Shown piece after piece: positions 35,389-43,527 of a stretch of 64,000 bases of DNA (positions are counted from its first letter, which is position 1; each line of letters opens with the position of its first letter). The notes under the pieces were generated by a model. That model saw nothing but the letters and a program-made list of their open reading frames with translations. It made no database searches and had not been told where the DNA came from. Position numbers and translations under genes: made by a program. This DNA is from JADJSS01 sp046329815. GTDB taxonomy: Bacteria; Bacteroidota; Bacteroidia; Chitinophagales; JADIYW01. Location of the stretch: contig JAXLTY010000001.1 in the NCBI GenBank assembly GCA_046329815.1, positions 1,178,001 through 1,242,000 of the forward strand, written 5' to 3'.

Positions 35389-36045
35389 TTAAACTTCTAA
35401 ATACCGCATTAAGCTATCATAACGATCCTGCAATTCAAATTCAAAAGCTGATTGGTGATAAACAGCAATTACATTATAACTATAACGTTCAAATGTTGCC
35501 TGAATTTCTTTCAAATCATCTTTATTAATTTTCAAAGAAACGCGCAGTGCATGGTTCGGTTGTGAAGACAACATCGTTTGTAAAATCATTGCATTGTTCG
35601 ATTCTACAATGCGTGAAATCTCTGTCAGCGAATAATTTTTCGCGTCCATTTCCAATATCAAAATGCCTCCACTGGCAGACAGTGCAGAGGTCGCAGTAAA
35701 CTGCTCGAGTATTTTTTGTGCCGATGTAATACCGATATAATTATTTTCAATGCTTACTAGCGGCAATGAATAATAACCTACATCATTGCATTTTTTCAAG
35801 ACATCAAACAAGTGCGTATTTTCTTCTATCTTATCTGTTGCTGCATGGTCGATCACTTCCTGAATAGAAAGCTCATCATCCATTTCCAGTAAATTATTTT
35901 CTGAAACAACAGCGATGTATTGTTCATTATTCACCACAGCTAATCTGTCGGTTTTATATTCATTCATCAAATCCAACACATAGTGTATTTTATCTTCTAA
36001 ACGAATAAAAGGAATGGCGGTTTCTATGCAATCTCGTGCGAACAC
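35389..36045 (-). CDS. CBS-domain-pair protein
   Basis: 218 residues from a GTG start (36045); no ATG is available in frame. It has a tandem CBS pair (residues about 10-125: DKIHYVLDLMNEYKTDRLAV, then LFDVLKKCNDVGYYSLPLVS). A C-terminal ACT-like region follows (GILILEMDAKNYSLTEISRI...ALRVSLKINKDDLKEIQATF). CBS pairs bind adenine nucleotides, and this CBS plus ACT-like layout is common in Bacteroidota as a stand-alone cytosolic sensor of unknown target. Located 71 bp upstream of the DUF5686 gene on the same strand. Confidence 0.82.
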   Translation of the reverse strand: MFARDCIETAIPFIRLEDKIHYVLDLMNEYKTDRLAVVNNEQYIAVVSENNLLEMDDELSIQEVIDHAATDKIEENTHLFDVLKKCNDVGYYSLPLVSIENNYIGITSAQKILEQFTATSALSASGGILILEMDAKNYSLTEISRIVESNNAMILQTMLSSQPNHALRVSLKINKDDLKEIQATFERYSYNVIAVYHQSAFEFELQDRYDSLMRYLEV

Positions 36046-36116
36046 TGTTTGTATTTTTAGTAAATGTATAAAATATTTTAATCAGTTGCTTGAAATAAGA
36101 CAATATGTATGCCAAT

Positions 36117-38594
36117 TTAAAAGTTAAACTGCAAACCTAATGTCATCAGCCATTTTGGCGCAAGCGGATTGTCGCGGTGCGTAACGCGCCACATGACATC
36201 GTAGCGCAGGAACTTTAAAATGTTTTCAATACCGAAACCAACTTCAATGTAAGGTACTTTTCCTAATGGCTGAATAAAACTTCTGCTCAGCGAATTAATA
36301 TCTTCGCTGCTGCGACTTACTTTTCCCCAAACGCCGCGTGTATGAATGACTTCGCGTAGTTTTAATTTACGAATTCCGGGAATTCTGTTTAAGAAAAAAC
36401 CATCGAAATGATGTGAAAAGTTCCACTGAATATATTGGTCGCTGTAAAACTCGTAATCGTTCATCATGTTGAACGCTGTGTTGCTGTAGATATAGGTTTG
36501 GTTGCCGTCATGTACTTCTGACAACAGGAAAGGAACTTTACCAAATACTTTGCCTGCCTGGAAACGCATTTCAAAACGACCAATAGTATTGATAGGAATG
36601 ATGTCGGAAAACGCTACAGTAATTTTTTGATAACTATACTGGCTTCCTAAAAATCCTTTAATGCCTAATACATATTCCAGTTGCAACACAGGAATGCTGC
36701 CGCTGTTCAGCGAACTTCTGAACAAAGAATTTTTATCTAAATATTTTTCGCCGAATGCCCAGCGCGATTTAAATACCAGTTCAGTTTGATTGAGTTTTGA
36801 TAACGTATCTACATGGTTATCTTTATTCGTGTATGCATAACTAAACGGTATCAAGCCATTTTCCAAACGACGGTTTTGTAACGTCAAACCCATGCTCATG
36901 CCTTGTTTATATTCAATAGAATAACCAATTTTAGCTTCATCCATGTACAACAAACGCACAACCGGTTTGCGGCGACGAATCGCTAAGTTCAAAAAGTTAT
37001 CGGTTGATAAAAGATCGTTTGTTCGTGTGATTTTCACTACGTCATGCGTGTAAGACGCACTGATGATTTGTCTTGGCTTTTTCCAGATTAAGAAATCAGC
37101 AAAACCATTCCATTTAAATTTTTTGTCGCGCAAACCGTATGCTAAGTAGCCGCCAAACTGTGTCCAGTTGCACAATTTGCTGGACGACTGAATGCCCATT
37201 CTGAAACGCCATCCTTCTAATTTATTATTGCTGATCACATTTAAGATCGGACCTAACTCAACCGGACCCACTCTGTAGAATCCTGTTAAAACAGTATGCA
37301 AAATTTCTGTATAGGTTTTGTATGCAGGTACCTTTTGTAAGGTATCTATTAAATGATAGATAGACGCTTCATTTTTACTGAGCTGCAGAAAACGCGAAGT
37401 GTCCCAATATTGCACATTCTTTTTATCGGCATCATCATCAACGGTTAATTTATCTTTTAATTTTGCAATAACAGAATCATTGTACGCCTGGTTGATGCGA
37501 AAATCTCTGTACACTGAATTTTTACGCGCTACGATGGCCGGCTTTTTTTGAAACGGTAAAAACTCTATCATTAAATAATCATTCGTCAGCATCCAGAATT
37601 GTTTGTCAACAAAATCGAACTGCTGGTTCATTTCAATTTTCCTGATAAAATTAATATTGACATGCGGTGCCATTCTGAGCTGCATATCTTTGATGGCAAA
37701 GTTGTTTTCCGAAACGATCATGCTGCCGAAAAATGTAAAGTCGCCTTTTGTTTTCGGTTCGAACATCATCTTATAATGCACCGAATTATCAATGATCATC
37801 GTATCGATGACTTTGTAGCGATAAAACGATTTGCAGGAATTCGCGATCGGACTGATAAATTGTTTCGCCATGATCTCATACGCATTATCATAGATATCAA
37901 TGTCTTCATATGTAGAACTTAAAAACTCGGTCAAGCTGCCATCGTTCACACCTGAAACTTTTTGCGCTTTGATGACTTCTCTTTTTTTATTGAGTTTGGT
38001 CGTGTAATAAAAATCAGAAATGGTTTCCGACAACAGCATCGGCAAGAACGGTTCATCTTCGCTGGTGCTGTCGATATTATTGAAAATAAACTTGAATGGC
38101 TTAAGGATTTTTCTGTCCATAAATTTATCCGACAAATTGCGGATATCGAGCTCTTGTTTGTGGTATGCTTCGTAGCTGTAATTCGCTAAATGCTTCTTGT
38201 CGTTCTTGTCTTTATTTTCTAAAATCTTACGAATCAAATAATCTTCCAGCGATTCTTTATTGGCTCTGATCACCGTTTCCACCAACATATTCTCTGATGG
38301 CTTCAAATAAAAATCGATCTTTTGCTTCATTTGTATTTTGATCGGCATCGTCAGTTCTTCATAACCTAAAAAAGCAGCCGAAACAGAATCGTAATTCGCG
38401 TTCAATTTTAGTTGGTAATAACCGGTATCATCTGATGTAGTACCCAACGTAGTACCTTTTATATAAATATTCGCGTAGCTGACAGGCAGTTTGGTAGATG
38501 CGTCAAACACTTTTCCATCTATAAACGTTTGCGCGTTTACATTGAAAAAAACAACCGCGTAAAAAAACAGTAAATATGATTTCAAAAAGCGCAT
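36117..38594 (-). CDS. DUF5686 outer-membrane protein with carboxypeptidase-regulatory-like domain
   Basis: 825 residues. A signal peptide (MRFLKSYLLFFYAVVFFNVN) is followed by a CarboxypepD_reg-like beta-sandwich (DGKVFDASTKLPVSYANIYI...GTTLGTTSDDTGYYQLKL). A large DUF5686 region follows, with alternating beta strands ending in an aromatic residue (WLMTLGLQFNF), as expected of an outer-membrane barrel. No TonB-dependent receptor plug is present. Members are widespread in Bacteroidota with unknown role, possibly in outer-membrane biogenesis or surface lipoprotein handling. Monocistronic by context. Confidence 0.85.
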   Translation of the reverse strand: MRFLKSYLLFFYAVVFFNVNAQTFIDGKVFDASTKLPVSYANIYIKGTTLGTTSDDTGYYQLKLNANYDSVSAAFLGYEELTMPIKIQMKQKIDFYLKPSENMLVETVIRANKESLEDYLIRKILENKDKNDKKHLANYSYEAYHKQELDIRNLSDKFMDRKILKPFKFIFNNIDSTSEDEPFLPMLLSETISDFYYTTKLNKKREVIKAQKVSGVNDGSLTEFLSSTYEDIDIYDNAYEIMAKQFISPIANSCKSFYRYKVIDTMIIDNSVHYKMMFEPKTKGDFTFFGSMIVSENNFAIKDMQLRMAPHVNINFIRKIEMNQQFDFVDKQFWMLTNDYLMIEFLPFQKKPAIVARKNSVYRDFRINQAYNDSVIAKLKDKLTVDDDADKKNVQYWDTSRFLQLSKNEASIYHLIDTLQKVPAYKTYTEILHTVLTGFYRVGPVELGPILNVISNNKLEGWRFRMGIQSSSKLCNWTQFGGYLAYGLRDKKFKWNGFADFLIWKKPRQIISASYTHDVVKITRTNDLLSTDNFLNLAIRRRKPVVRLLYMDEAKIGYSIEYKQGMSMGLTLQNRRLENGLIPFSYAYTNKDNHVDTLSKLNQTELVFKSRWAFGEKYLDKNSLFRSSLNSGSIPVLQLEYVLGIKGFLGSQYSYQKITVAFSDIIPINTIGRFEMRFQAGKVFGKVPFLLSEVHDGNQTYIYSNTAFNMMNDYEFYSDQYIQWNFSHHFDGFFLNRIPGIRKLKLREVIHTRGVWGKVSRSSEDINSLSRSFIQPLGKVPYIEVGFGIENILKFLRYDVMWRVTHRDNPLAPKWLMTLGLQFNF

Positions 38595-38717
38595 TTATAT
38601 TTACTATTTTTTACCTTGTGTTTGAATTTGGATTGCTGTAAAATGGTTCATCATTTTTTACGGTCAGACGAAGTTAAGAAATACTTAAAACAATTACTAA
38701 AGTTAGTATATTAAAGC

Positions 38718-39494
38718 ATGGAAACAATAGAGTTAGTTTCATACAATGTGAACGGAATCCGTTCAGCAATTTCGAAAGGTTTGGTCGATTGGATTCAGCA
38801 AACAGATTATGATATTTATTTATTTCAGGAAATAAAAGCCAACGAAGCCGATATTCCGAAAGAACTGTTCGAAGCATTAGGTTATGAATGTCATTTTTTC
38901 TCTGCACAAAAAAAAGGGTATAGCGGCGTTGGTGTTATTACAAAACTCAAGCCACAAAATGTAATAAAAGGCATGGCTGTTGAGAAGTTCGATTATGAAG
39001 GACGACTGATCCGTTTTGATATTGGCGATATTACGTTCGTGAATTCCTATTTTCCGTCAGGCAGCAGCGGCGATGAACGACAAGCCGTGAAAATGGAATA
39101 TCTTGATCATTTTTATGATTACATTCATGAATTGAAAAAAGTAAAACCAAAAATCATTATTTCCGGTGATTATAATATTTGCCACCAGCCGATTGATATT
39201 CACGATCCGAAAGGCAACAAAGACAGTTCGGGTTTTTTACCGGAAGAACGCGACTGGATGACGAAGTATTTTGACAGCGGTTTTATCGATACATTCCGTC
39301 ATTTTAATAAAGAAGCCATTGCGCAGTATTCGTGGTGGAGTTTCAGAGCCAACGCGCGCAACAATAATAAAGGATGGCGAATCGATTATCATGCGGCCAC
39401 CAAAGAACTGGAAGCTCAGCTATTAGATGCGAAGATCTTCATGGATGTGATACACAGCGACCATTGTCCTATTTATCTGAAGATAAAGGTGTAA
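38718..39494 (+). CDS. xth: Exodeoxyribonuclease III
   Basis: 258 residues of the endonuclease/exonuclease/phosphatase fold. It has METIELVSYNVNGIRSAISK, metal-binding YLFQEIKAN, catalytic SGDYNICHQPIDIHDPKGNK, SWWSFRANARNNNKGWRIDY and the terminal SDHCPI histidine. It acts on AP sites and 3' blocked ends in base-excision repair. The start ATG at 38718 gives the family's normal N-terminus. It converges with the lipoprotein gene at 39509; no clear terminator between them. Confidence 0.95.
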   Translation: METIELVSYNVNGIRSAISKGLVDWIQQTDYDIYLFQEIKANEADIPKELFEALGYECHFFSAQKKGYSGVGVITKLKPQNVIKGMAVEKFDYEGRLIRFDIGDITFVNSYFPSGSSGDERQAVKMEYLDHFYDYIHELKKVKPKIIISGDYNICHQPIDIHDPKGNKDSSGFLPEERDWMTKYFDSGFIDTFRHFNKEAIAQYSWWSFRANARNNNKGWRIDYHAATKELEAQLLDAKIFMDVIHSDHCPIYLKIKV

Positions 39495-39508
39495 CCTAAA
39501 AATTAAAT

Positions 39509-40228
39509 TTATTTTTTCGGTTTCCTGAAAATATAGGCATTGCTTTTTTTGTGCTTCTTAAATCTTGGATCAATAAATACAACTCTTCTGACAACTCTTT
39601 TTAGTCGATGATGAATGTATGACTTTCTGCTAATACTCCAGGTTTCATTAACGAACTGTACTGATGAATTATAATTTTCTTCTAAGAAGTTATTATCTGC
39701 ACGCATTTTTATTTTGTAATAATTAATGCTGTCGTTTGCTTTAAACATTAAATTGGAATATCCTAAATAGCTTATCACTATGCTGTCATATTTCTCATAT
39801 TTTAGTTTAGCAATTCCATCCATATTAGATACTGTTCCACCTTTTAATTCATTTTTTATAAATCCTTCAACATTTACACCGATCAGCAACTCCAAACTGT
39901 CATCGATCATTTCAAACGTAATAGAATCATTATCATTGATAGTTTTACGTTCCAGCACAGTAGAAACAGAATCGTTTATTATCCGAACTATTGGAAAAGT
40001 ATTCAGTATCAATTTACTTCCTAATCTTGACCATGTTCCTTCTGCACCATACATACCTTGACAATTATGTCCACTGAATTTAAACGTATGATTTGAATCC
40101 AATATCAATTCGTTATAATTATTCAATCCTTTTCCTGATCGACTATATGTTCCAACCAAAGATTTTTTCTGTCCGACGCACGAAACAAAAATTATAATGG
40201 ATAATATGCAAACTACTGTTCGAAGCAT
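39509..40228 (-). CDS. Lipoprotein with carboxypeptidase-regulatory-like domain
   Basis: 239 residues from ATG 40228, which gives the signal MLRTVVCILSIIIFVSCVGQ with a lipobox (VSC). The longer frame to 40381 has no sensible N-terminus and is rejected. The first half resembles a lipocalin-like stress protein (GTYSRSGKGLNNYNELILDS, AEGTWSRLGSKLILN). The second half contains GVNVEGFIKNELKGGTVSNM and SYLGYSNLMF, the pattern of a CarboxypepD_reg-like domain. Function unknown. The gap 40229-40445 to htpG holds both promoters but no recognisable element. Confidence 0.7.
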   Translation of the reverse strand: MLRTVVCILSIIIFVSCVGQKKSLVGTYSRSGKGLNNYNELILDSNHTFKFSGHNCQGMYGAEGTWSRLGSKLILNTFPIVRIINDSVSTVLERKTINDNDSITFEMIDDSLELLIGVNVEGFIKNELKGGTVSNMDGIAKLKYEKYDSIVISYLGYSNLMFKANDSINYYKIKMRADNNFLEENYNSSVQFVNETWSISRKSYIHHRLKRVVRRVVFIDPRFKKHKKSNAYIFRKPKK

Positions 40229-40445
40229 TTGGCTGTTCTTAGGATTAAATATAATCTTTTTAATATGAATATCAAAAGAGCAAAGAAATCCAAAATTGAT
40301 GGTTTCAAAAGACAACTCGTGGTAACAAATACTATTTCTTTGGCAGAAATTATTGCTTATTCTTGTCACTTTGTCAGCCAATTTCCATTGGAATAACTTT
40401 TGATTAAAAGGTTTTGAATCTTAATCTTAAAAAATCTATATATCT

Positions 40446-42308
40446 ATGTCAGTAGAAACCGGAAAAATCAACGTACAAACCGAGAACATCTTTCCAATCA
40501 TCAAAAAATTCCTGTATTCAGACCATGAAATATTCCTGCGAGAATTAGTGTCAAATGCAGTGGACGCGACCAAAAAACTGCAAGGACTTTCGCAGCTTGG
40601 CGAAGCAAAAGGCGATTTAGGCGATTTAGCTATTCAAATTTCTATCGATAAAGAAAAAAATACGCTGACCATTGCCGATAAGGGTTTAGGTATGACGGCT
40701 GATGAAGTGAAAAAATACATCAACCAGATTGCGTTCTCATCTGCAGGCGAGTTCGTGGAAAAATTAAAAAACACCGATTCGAATGCGATCATCGGTCATT
40801 TTGGGTTAGGTTTTTATTCGGCGTTCATGGTGGCTGAGAAAGTGGAAATTAATACCAAATCGTACAAAGACGAACCGGCTGTAAAATGGACGTGCGATGG
40901 CTCAACAGAATTTACATTAGAAGAAATTGAAAAAGAGCAACGCGGTTCTGAGATCGTGTTATATATCGCAGAAGATTCCAAAGAATTTTTGGAAGAACAT
41001 CGCATTAAAACATTGTTGAATAAGTATTGTAAATTCTTACCAATTCCAATTCAGTTTGGTTTTAAATGGCAAAACGAAGAAGACAAGAAAGCGGAAAAAC
41101 CACAAGAGCCGGAAATCATCAACAACACACAACCTGCCTGGACAAAAACACCGTCATCATTGACTGATGAAGATTACAAAAATTTCTATCGCGAGTTGTA
41201 TCCGATGAATTTTGATGAACCATTATTCTGGATTCATTTGAATGTGGATTATCCGTTTAACTTAACCGGAATTCTATATTTTCCAAAACTGAAAAAGAAT
41301 TTTGAAGTACAAAAAGATAAAATTCAATTGTATTCCAACCAGGTTTTTGTGACGGATAATGTTGGTGAAATTGTGCCTGAATATTTAACGTTGCTGCATG
41401 GTGTGATCGACTCGCCGGATATTCCGTTGAACGTGTCGCGTTCGTATTTGCAAAGCGATGGCAACGTGAAAAAGATCAATCAGCATATTTCTAAAAAAGT
41501 GTCTGATAAGCTGCATGAAATTTTCAAAAACGACAGAAAGCAGTTTGAAGAAAAATGGAGCGACATTGGTTTATTCGTGAAATATGGTATGATCAGCGAT
41601 GAGAAATTTTATGAAAGAAGCAACAGTTTCGCGTTGTTCCAAAGCACAGAAAACGCGTTTTATACTTTTGATGAATTAAAAGAAAAAATCACCGCAAACC
41701 AAACGGATAAAGACGGCAACTTAGTCGTGTTATATACTTCTGATGACGAAGAACAACATAGCTACATTGAGCAGGCAAAAGAATACGGTTATGAAATAGT
41801 GAAGCTAGATACGATGATCGATAATCATTTTATTCAGCAGTTGGAACACAAAAATGAGAAAACACAATTCAAACGTGTAGATGCAGATATTGTTTCTAAT
41901 TTAATTGCGAAAGATGCTGCGATCGAATCGGTTTTATCGAAAGAAGATGAAGAAAAACTGAAAGCATTGTTTGAAAATACGGTAGAAAAAAACAAAGTTG
42001 ATATTGAACTGAAACCATTATCGCCAACTGATGCGCCAATCGTTATTACACGCAATGAATTTATGCGCCGCATGCACGAAATGCAGAAAATGGGTGGCGG
42101 CTCACCATTTATGTTTGGCGGTATGGACGAGAAAATAAATTTGGTAGTGAACACCAATCATCCGATCAATACGAAGTTACTGGACGAAGATGCTGCGCAC
42201 CAGGAAAAACATATCAAACAATTGTACGATTTAGCGTTGTTGTCGCAAAATATGCTAAAAGGCGAAGCGCTGACAAAATTTGTACAACGCAGTTTTGAGC
42301 TGATATAA
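40446..42308 (+). CDS. htpG: Molecular chaperone HtpG (Hsp90)
   Basis: 620 residues, the usual bacterial Hsp90 length. N-terminal GHKL ATPase motifs are present: ELVSNAVDATKK (Glu/Asn), IADKGLGMTADEVK and GHFGLGFYSAFMVA. The middle domain has NLTGILYFPKL and NVSRSYLQSDG with the catalytic Arg. The C-terminal dimerisation domain contains MRRMHEMQKMGG. An acidic, proline-containing linker (KAEKPQEPEIINN) separates N and middle domains. It folds client proteins under ATP control in the cytosol. A repeat hairpin follows the stop codon. Confidence 0.97.
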   Translation: MSVETGKINVQTENIFPIIKKFLYSDHEIFLRELVSNAVDATKKLQGLSQLGEAKGDLGDLAIQISIDKEKNTLTIADKGLGMTADEVKKYINQIAFSSAGEFVEKLKNTDSNAIIGHFGLGFYSAFMVAEKVEINTKSYKDEPAVKWTCDGSTEFTLEEIEKEQRGSEIVLYIAEDSKEFLEEHRIKTLLNKYCKFLPIPIQFGFKWQNEEDKKAEKPQEPEIINNTQPAWTKTPSSLTDEDYKNFYRELYPMNFDEPLFWIHLNVDYPFNLTGILYFPKLKKNFEVQKDKIQLYSNQVFVTDNVGEIVPEYLTLLHGVIDSPDIPLNVSRSYLQSDGNVKKINQHISKKVSDKLHEIFKNDRKQFEEKWSDIGLFVKYGMISDEKFYERSNSFALFQSTENAFYTFDELKEKITANQTDKDGNLVVLYTSDDEEQHSYIEQAKEYGYEIVKLDTMIDNHFIQQLEHKNEKTQFKRVDADIVSNLIAKDAAIESVLSKEDEEKLKALFENTVEKNKVDIELKPLSPTDAPIVITRNEFMRRMHEMQKMGGGSPFMFGGMDEKINLVVNTNHPINTKLLDEDAAHQEKHIKQLYDLALLSQNMLKGEALTKFVQRSFELI

Positions 42309-42311
42309 ACG

Positions 42312-42384
42312 TATCACAGAGAACACCGAGTTTTCACGGAGTAAATTAAAAAACTCTGTGATTTCCTTGTGCAACTCTGTGATA
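42312..42384. repeat. Intergenic inverted repeat of the CACAGAG/CTCTGTG type
   Basis: TATCACAGAG...TTCACGGAG (from 42312) and CTCTGTGATT...CTCTGTGATA (to 42384) form arms of about 30 nt with imperfect pairing around an 11-nt A/T loop. It lies 3 bp after htpG and may serve as its transcript end. This word family (ACAGAG...CTCTGTG) is dispersed in many bacterial genomes. Confidence 0.7.
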
Positions 42385-42442
42385 CATTTGAAACTATTTG
42401 CACTTATTTAACGTTATAATCTGACGTTAAACTATTAATTTT

Positions 42443-42664
42443 ATGGACATGTTCCGCTTTTTAGAAATTACTGTACTTTTTTTGCTGGCTTATAAATTAA
42501 TCAGAACATTGTTTGTTGATGAGCAACCCAAACAACGTGTGCAACAACAGCCGCCGAGACAGACTTTCGAGAACCAATACCGTCAACAAACGAATACTAC
42601 TACAAACAATAATAATTCGCGTTTCAATGACGCTGAGTTTATTGATTATGAAGAAGTGAAGTAG
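42443..42664 (+). CDS. Short membrane protein, DUF4834-like
   Basis: 73 residues: one N-terminal membrane segment (FRFLEITVLFLLAYKLIRTL), then a polar, Gln/Asn-rich low-complexity region, and the conserved terminal acidic motif AEFIDYEEVK. This layout fits the DUF4834 family of Bacteroidota. Function unknown. Its stop codon is 3 bp from the end of the convergent small gene at 42668. Confidence 0.65.
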   Translation: MDMFRFLEITVLFLLAYKLIRTLFVDEQPKQRVQQQPPRQTFENQYRQQTNTTTNNNNSRFNDAEFIDYEEVK

Positions 42665-42667
42665 ATT

Positions 42668-42937
42668 CTAATCTTTAATTAACCAAACTTCTGAACCAAT
42701 TGGCACATCTTCTTTTATTAATTTATTTCCAACAAGAATAGGATGAAAGTTAGTTTTATTAGTTTTCCACTCTATTCCGGTAATTGCTACAATTACTTCA
42801 GATTTATCCGGTTTTATAATTTTAACTTTTGTTCCTGTTTTTATTGATGTATGTTCGTCATAAAACAATATTCCTGGTGTAAGGATTACACCTCTTCCAG
42901 TAACATTAAAAACGCCATCTACAACAAATAATAACAT
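42668..42937 (-). CDS. Small protein resembling EF-Tu domain 2
   Basis: 89 residues. It begins MLLFVVDGVFNVTGRGVILTPG, which matches the FxVxGRGxVxTPG core of translation-factor domain 2 (the beta-barrel of EF-Tu). SEVIVAITGIEWKTNKTNFH and VPIGSEVWLI follow, covering essentially the whole domain. There is no GTPase domain and no signal peptide. Such stand-alone barrels occur sporadically in Bacteroidota, sometimes near toxin or immunity genes; none is evident here. Function unknown. Confidence 0.6.
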   Translation of the reverse strand: MLLFVVDGVFNVTGRGVILTPGILFYDEHTSIKTGTKVKIIKPDKSEVIVAITGIEWKTNKTNFHPILVGNKLIKEDVPIGSEVWLIKD

Positions 42938-43006
42938 AACTTAAAGATACCTATTTATTACTTGTCTTTCATTTTATGTATTTTTACATTCTCAAATTAA
43001 AATTTT

Positions 43007-43459
43007 ATGTCATTAGATCAAAATATAAACAACGAATTAAAGGAAGCAATGCTTTCTAAAAATGAAGTGAAATTGCGCACTATTAAAGCAATTAAAGCTG
43101 CATTCCTAATTGCAAAAACAGAGAAAGGTGCAACCGGTGAAATTACTGCAGAACAGGAAATAAAAATTTTGCAAAAGCTGTTCAACCAGCGCAAAGAATC
43201 GTTTGATATTTTCACAAAAGAAAATCGCGCTGAATTAGCAGTAAAAGAAAAAGAAGAAATGGATGTGATTGCTTCTTATTTGCCAAAACAGATGAGCGAT
43301 GATGAATTGAAAAGTATCGTGCAGGCAACGATTGCAGAAACTGGCGCAACATCTATCAAAGATATGGGAAAAGTGATTGGTTCGGTTTCTAAAAAAGTAG
43401 CAGGACAAGCAGAAGGCGCGCGTATTTCATCATTGGTGAAAGAGCTGCTAGGCGCGTAA
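43007..43459 (+). CDS. yqeY: GatB/YqeY domain protein
   Basis: 150 residues covering the whole YqeY family: LKEAMLSKNEVKLRTIKAIK, a conserved EKEEMDVIASYLPKQMSDDE and a C-terminal helical part TSIKDMGKVIGSVSKKVAGQ. It shares the tRNA-contacting helical domain of GatB (Asp/Glu-tRNA amidotransferase) but lacks the catalytic part. The role is thought to relate to tRNA or translation but is not established. Followed by a strong terminator. Confidence 0.93.
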   Translation: MSLDQNINNELKEAMLSKNEVKLRTIKAIKAAFLIAKTEKGATGEITAEQEIKILQKLFNQRKESFDIFTKENRAELAVKEKEEMDVIASYLPKQMSDDELKSIVQATIAETGATSIKDMGKVIGSVSKKVAGQAEGARISSLVKELLGA

Positions 43460-43480
43460 ATAGCGTAATAATATAATAAA

Positions 43481-43509
43481 AAGAGGCGCTTTCTACGAAA
43501 GCGCCTCTT
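43481..43509. terminator. Bidirectional intrinsic terminator between yqeY and the papain-like protease
   Basis: Perfect 13-bp stem AAGAGGCGCTTTC / GAAAGCGCCTCTT with a 3-nt loop. T-tracts are present on both strands' downstream sides. It serves the two convergent genes. Confidence 0.9.
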
Positions 43510-43527
43510 GTATTTTGCTTATTTTTA

